Shown here in pieces: positions 59,561 through 64,000 of a stretch of 64,000 nt of DNA (position 1 is the stretch's first letter; each line of letters begins with the position of its first letter). Origin of the DNA: Gorsachius magnificus (lineage: Eukaryota > Chordata > Aves > Pelecaniformes > Ardeidae); assembly GCA_034008185.1 (NCBI GenBank), contig CM067084.1, forward strand, positions 46,327,099-46,391,098, read 5' to 3'. Under the pieces are notes generated by a model. The model did no database searches, was not told where the DNA came from, and saw only the letters and a program-made list of their open reading frames with translations. The translations under genes and the position numbers were made by a program.

Positions 59561-60130
59561 GCTGAAGACTGTTTAAACCTTGGATCATAACAAATGCTGT
59601 ACATTGAATTGGCGGGTACTTACTGTGCTACTAGATTATTTTGTCATTTGAAGCAATGTTGTGAATATGAAATGCTAGTGGATCAGATACCAACAAGAGT
59701 ACATTTCTTCTTCAGTTCTTCATGATGAACAGATCTCGTAGGAGGAAGTACGTAAGACTCAATTAAACATAACGGGTGCATTTTAGCTCTGTATGAATGG
59801 ATGCGCACTCGACAAAAAAAAAAGTGATGATCTGCCCTCCCTACTTTGATGCCATCCTAATGACTTTATCTTGACAGTTAGCCTGGGCTTGTTTCCTTAC
59901 CTAACAGATAACTTCAATTCTATTTTCTGTTTTTCCTACTTAGAAGGAAATGAGGCTTCAGACAAGTTTAAAATCTGATGGAAGAGTTGTGATAGTCCTG
60001 TTAATTTTTGCAATAATCTGATACTGTAGTTTGCCTCACCTCTTCTAGCTTTTTTGCCCTTTGGATGCAAACGGTTTATCAGAGTAGATAGATTGCCAGC
60101 TTTGCCCTGGGCGTAGCGAAAGCAGACCAG
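59561..60130. other. Non-coding stretch between candidate enhancers
   Basis: Unique AT-rich DNA with an A-run near 59813-59823. No gene was seen. Confidence 0.45.
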
Positions 60131-60139
60131 TACATTTAT

Positions 60140-60680
60140 CTCTGCAGCTAAAACGCAAAGTTTTCACTTCTGAGCAGTGAATCGCATCCTGCTGAGGAAT
60201 TACTGTTTGTTTTGTGGGTTTCCTCGCTAGGACCCTTAAGGGGCTCTGACAGGTCTTGTCGGATAGTGTTGGTCATCCTTGTCTCAGACACCAAATGATG
60301 CCAAGTAGTGGCAAGTTTATTGCATTGTCTCTGGAGAAGCTGTTGTTCGCTCAGCGTTTTCTTCATAGGCAGCCTGCCTGATCTCATTGAAGGAAACCTG
60401 AGCAAGGCTGTGTTATTAATGAATTATGACAAGCCTTTTGCCTATCAGGCAGAGAGGTTCCTGCTATCTCCTTTTAAGACAAAAACTTAATGGAAGATGC
60501 TCAGCTGGGCAAGCTCTCTGATCATACTCCTTAAGTGCTCATCCTGGGCTGATGCGAATACGCAGAGAGCCGTGAAGCTGCAAGTGGCAGCGTTTAATAC
60601 TGTCTCCCTCACAATGCCTGAATAATTTTCCGGAGAGCGATCGCTGCCGCTGCTGTGAGTGTGGTTATTTGTTTATTTTT
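60140..60680. promoter_or_regulatory. Candidate conserved enhancer B
   Basis: Contains TTATTAATGAATTATGAC (60413-60430; overlapping homeodomain sites) and, in a CpG-containing stretch, the 10-bp palindrome AGCGATCGCT (60636-60645) preceded by CCTGAATAATTTTCCGGA. Preserved CpGs outside an island suggest constraint or hypomethylation. An 85-codon reverse-strand frame at 60405-60148 has no domain. Confidence 0.35.
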
Positions 60681-61110
60681 CACCTTGGTCCTGGCGGATT
60701 GCTGACCTAGCTAATCTGCCGCACACGCGGGGCTGGCAGCGGGGGGGACACAGGACGACGTTTCCCCGCTCACAGCGCCAGCACTCTCCTGAACATGACA
60801 GGATCGGCAGCTGGAGCCTGAGACTGGCTCCTGAAGCCCAGCAGAGTTACGTGGGCTGGCTCCCGGGTCTGCTCTGTGAGGGGAGCCGAGCAATGCTGGC
60901 GAAGGATGGGAAGGAGGCGTTGAGGGAGCCAGCTTATATTTTTCTTAATGGATGTTTGTGAGCAGGAAGGAGATGGCATGGGCTGTCGGGGTGAGTTATA
61001 GAGCGCGTTTTGCGATCTCCCTCCGGTCGGGCAGCTCATTATGTTAAACAGTGCAGCTTTTAAAGCGCCGTAGCTCTCCTTTTATGTGCCTTGGCCTTCA
61101 TTTGCTGAAA
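60681..61110. other. GC-richer interval, possibly regulatory
   Basis: Moderately GC-rich with scattered CpGs (for example CGCACACGCGGGG near 60719-60731). Overlapping antiparallel open frames of about 60-100 codons look like composition effects. No splice-bounded exon was recognised. Confidence 0.4.
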
Positions 61111-61700
61111 TGGCTTCGAGTTCACGGCGCTCAAGTCATTTTGGAAACGGGATGTAATTACAAAGGTTTCTTATGCTTACCAATAGCTTTTTTGCACCAG
61201 TGTAATTATCATTACTTGTGGATACTGTAAATTGAATATCCCCTCCCTAATTACATTAAACTCAAGGGTTGGCTGCTTAAACAGCCAAATAAGAAAAGTT
61301 CACCCTTTACTATAAATAGCAAAATTGTTCTTTTAGTTCTGCTGACCTTTAAAGTGAAGTGCTTTACATGATGTCGTCAGGTGTACATTATAAAGATAGC
61401 TTGTAATTAGATCTGTAATGAGGAGCTCAGTTAGAATGGCTTTCTGAAAAACTTCATTTATTCAGCGTTTTCTAACTGCATGACAGAATTAAAGTTTCAG
61501 GGCGCATCAGGACTTTTAAAGGGACCGGCCACCATTTTGCACTCCACCTGCCCTGCACAGGTGATTTGTAGCTGGCCAGTGCTTGAAGGCAGCTGCTGTA
61601 GCTGCAGCAACTTAGCCCTGCCCTTTGAAAACTACACGGGGTCAAGGGAACAATTTATCTAGTGGTCCAAGGGTTTCTGTGATTAATTAAGGTTTCTTCT
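61110..61700. promoter_or_regulatory. Candidate conserved enhancer C
   Basis: Repeat-free sequence with TTGGCTG/CAGCCAA inverted NFI-type half-sites (61269-61288), a perfect MEF2 consensus CTATAAATAG (61310-61319), TGACCTTT and several TAAT/ATTA cores. It continues into an inverted E-box pair, CACCTG (61545-61550) and CAGGTG (61558-61563), and CAGCTG E-boxes near 61591. The motif combination is strong for a developmental enhancer, but conservation is not measured. Confidence 0.4.
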
Positions 61701-63640
61701 CTCACTTCAGGAGACAGATAATGGCTTAATTTGTAGTGAACAGCAGAATAAAGAGAGGGGAGAGGTGGTTGCCTGATTTTTGTTTGGTTTTATCCGGTTA
61801 ACACAAGTAACTGTAGTCGTGCTAAAACATAAGTGGTCTTGTCTGATAGAAGGACGCAGAGCTTCAGTTAGTGAGTTGATGTGCCTGCCTTGGGTTCAGT
61901 CTGCTGCCTGTCACAGCTTCACCAATTCTTGCATTGCTTTAAGAACACTGAAGGCATTTCTCTGAGAAGTTTGATTGACTTCCACTTACTTGCAGTGACT
62001 GAAAATTTCAGTGCATTGCTACCAGCTAATATTTACTTTGCTTTCTTCATTCTACTTTAATTAAAATCATGCCGTTTATTCGCTGTAGAAGCTTTTTTGT
62101 TAGTCGGGACTACTTATTTTCCCAGAGCGCTTCCTGCTGAGAGTCCTTTGTGACCTGTCATAAAAACGTGCTTGGATGGGACAAATTAAAAAGTGTGCCT
62201 TCAAAAAAGAAACTTCAATTACAGTTCAATGGTAGAGAACTATGGCTATAGGAAAAAAAAAATTAAAAAAAATCCCTGTTGCATAAAGGAATACAATAAT
62301 GTTTGAATTTAAATAATGCCTAAGTGATTTTTAATGAAATTTAAGGCTAAAACAAAGGAAAAAAATAATATGCAGCTTGGTCTCTTTTAGAATATGTGTT
62401 ATTAGACCACCTGCACTCTCCTGTAGTCTTAGCTAATGTTTTAAACTAATGAAATACACTGCATAGTTTTATTTCTTGTTGAAAATTACTTATGTTCATA
62501 TTTGATATGTCTATGAGTTTAAAATTAAAGAATAATTATTCATCACAATTCTAGTTTTTCTTCCAACATATTTTTTACCTTTCTGTATTTATTCTATTAC
62601 GCAATAGGCAAAGCCACTGTATAGGTTGTTTATGGATTGTGGCAGTGGTATATTTCTCTTGTGTGTGCATATTGTGAAGTGAATGGACAGTATTTATACA
62701 AGTGAGAGTACATTATGCGTAGCCAGTATTGATAGACAGATTCTGTGTCTGATACTTAATAATCCAAATGAAAACCAGAACAGTCTCATGGCTCATGCAA
62801 TTAGGCAAAGATACGAGTAGTATCAGTCCATTAGCAGACAGGCAAATCCTTTCTCATAAAAGCAAGTAGATGTTTTAATACAGATGTGTAGAGATTAGCT
62901 AGAAATGTGAAGGCCTAGACTTAATTTAGTTGTTCGCTGTTACAGAACCTCAGAGGGTAAAAACATCTGTGTGTTGTTCAGGCACCAAAGAGTCTGATTC
63001 CAGTGGCACCTTGAACAGACTAGCTGATAGGAAAGAAAATGAGGAAAAGAAAGCAGTGAGAAAGGCAAGACTTTACAGATTTTTAGATTCATTTGTTTCT
63101 ACTTACCCTTTTGCAGGCACTTGTGCTTACCCTTAAGGCTTAAAATCTTTAGTCGCTTCAAAATGGCACAGCAAAGTGATTTTTAGCTGGCTGTATACTG
63201 CTAAAGTTCTTCAAACTTGTCTTTTCCCCGCTATTTCAAATACTAGTAAAGCTTGTGTATTTAGCAATAACTAAGCTTTTGATACACAGTAATGCTTTTT
63301 AATAGAGCTCATTGATTGTATTTGTGTAATCTGTCAACCTCTTTTTTGAATTGTTTATCAGCAAGTATCTAGAAGGCACTGTCTCCCTGAATTTTGGATA
63401 CAGTCTCAGAGAAAACCCTTATGGAACCGAGATGCAGACACTGCTGAAACTGCTGTCTTTGACCCCCTAATTGTAGGTTACTCATTAAGCATTAAGCTTC
63501 TTTCTGTTTTGCTCCTACCTTTGTAAAAGGAAACACAAAATACTCTGTGATGAAGCGTGTCCCCTAAATTCCTCCCTGCTGGAAGGAGGGACAGTGTATG
63601 AACTGGGTGGTGTTACAAAGTGGCGTAATTCTCTTCTCTG
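61701..63640. other. AT-rich non-coding stretch, no gene seen
   Basis: Unique AT-rich DNA with A-runs near 62252-62272. A 68-codon frame at 62.93-63.14 kb has no recognised domain. Nothing else supportable. Confidence 0.45.
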
Positions 63641-63649
63641 TTTTGCTTC

Positions 63650-64000
63650 CTGTTCAGTTCCTTAACAGTACCTACTATTTGGGCTGCTTTCTTTTGGCAG
63701 CTGAGCACTGAGCTGACATTTTGATGGCGCTATTTATTGTAACCCCAAGGTCTCACTCCCGAGCAGTAATGTTCCGGTCAGAGACCACCACCGTACATGT
63801 GAAGTTAAGGTTGTATTTTCCCGTGTGCATCACTCTACGCTTACCCAGACAGAATTTAATTTACAATTTCGTTCTCTAGTTGCTCAATTTCGTAAGGTCC
63901 TGTGATTCTTTCACCACCTGCCCTCACCCTTGCTGCCCTGAATAAGTTTGTATCATCTGCAAGTTTAGTTCCTTCAGTGCTCAGCTACCTTTCCAGATCA
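63650..64000 (-). mobile_element. Old CR1-type LINE ORF2 fragment, runs off the window
   Basis: Read on the reverse strand, the segment gives LADDTN (near 63966-63948), corresponding to the reverse-transcriptase catalytic FADD motif of CR1. Farther on comes a decayed ETLGLQ-stop-IAPSKCQLSAQCSAAKRK-like string matching the EKDLGVTVNSSMKMSAQCAAAVKKAN region of CR1 ORF2. Many stops and indels show great age. Similarity fades near 63650 and the element continues beyond 64000. It contains an ORF2 region lacking in the copy at 6949-7755, so the two are different insertions. Confidence 0.75.

Noticed and set aside
60148..60405. An 85-codon reverse-strand frame in enhancer B
   Set aside because: The sequence texture is better explained by overlapping transcription-factor sites, and no domain is recognisable.
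1..64000. Known microRNA, tRNA, rRNA or snRNA genes
   Set aside because: I looked for seeds and cores of common conserved microRNAs (for example let-7, miR-9, miR-124, miR-219) and for tRNA, 5S and U6 signatures by eye. Only partial chance matches appeared, such as GATTGTCCAAAT near 14314 without the rest of miR-219.
1..64000. Bacterial operon, phage, CRISPR or defence system
   Set aside because: There are no long densely packed reading frames, no ribosome-binding-site pattern and no spaced repeats. CR1 elements and the CpG island mark vertebrate nuclear DNA.

Overview
This window looks like nuclear DNA of a bird, or less likely another sauropsid. The best evidence is the interspersed repeats. 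There are three reverse-strand CR1 LINE fragments. One, about 0.8 kb at 6949-7755, keeps the CR1 3' terminal ATTCTATG-type octamer and recognisable ORF2 protein. The rest is AT-rich, repeat-poor and intron- or intergenic-like. I found no bacterial or viral gene organisation, no tRNA or rRNA, no CRISPR array and no complete protein-coding gene.

Layout: 1-16 kb is non-coding sequence with two CR1 fragments (2290-2765 and 6949-7755), a G/T low-complexity block near 3.65-3.73 kb and a possible very old MIR/L2-like remnant near 12.7 kb. At 16.03-17.0 kb is the one clear CpG island, with clustered Sp1-type GC boxes and an upstream (GGGAA)n purine tract. It is best read as a TATA-less promoter with a non-coding first exon, probably transcribed rightward. 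A 25-G run lies about 0.3 kb downstream. From 17 kb to the end I see no convincing coding exon, so this is plausibly a long first intron or a regulatory desert. It contains several stretches that look like conserved non-coding elements. The densest is at about 58.95-61.7 kb, with homeodomain, NKX-like, MEF2, NFI-half and E-box motifs. The right edge enters an old, decayed CR1 ORF2 fragment (63650-64000).

The main leads are structural. They include a perfect 17-bp hairpin at 30680-30719, an 18-bp hairpin combined with a direct repeat at 28082-28130, a microRNA-precursor-like fold at 31431-31500, a 13-bp stem at 57400-57431, and a 20-bp perfect palindrome built from two inverted SOX/TCF-type sites at 21464-21483. 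I did not find a multi-gene novel system. Conservation and transcription claims are inferences from base composition and motifs only and need alignment or RNA data. No gene symbol is given because none can be read from the sequence.
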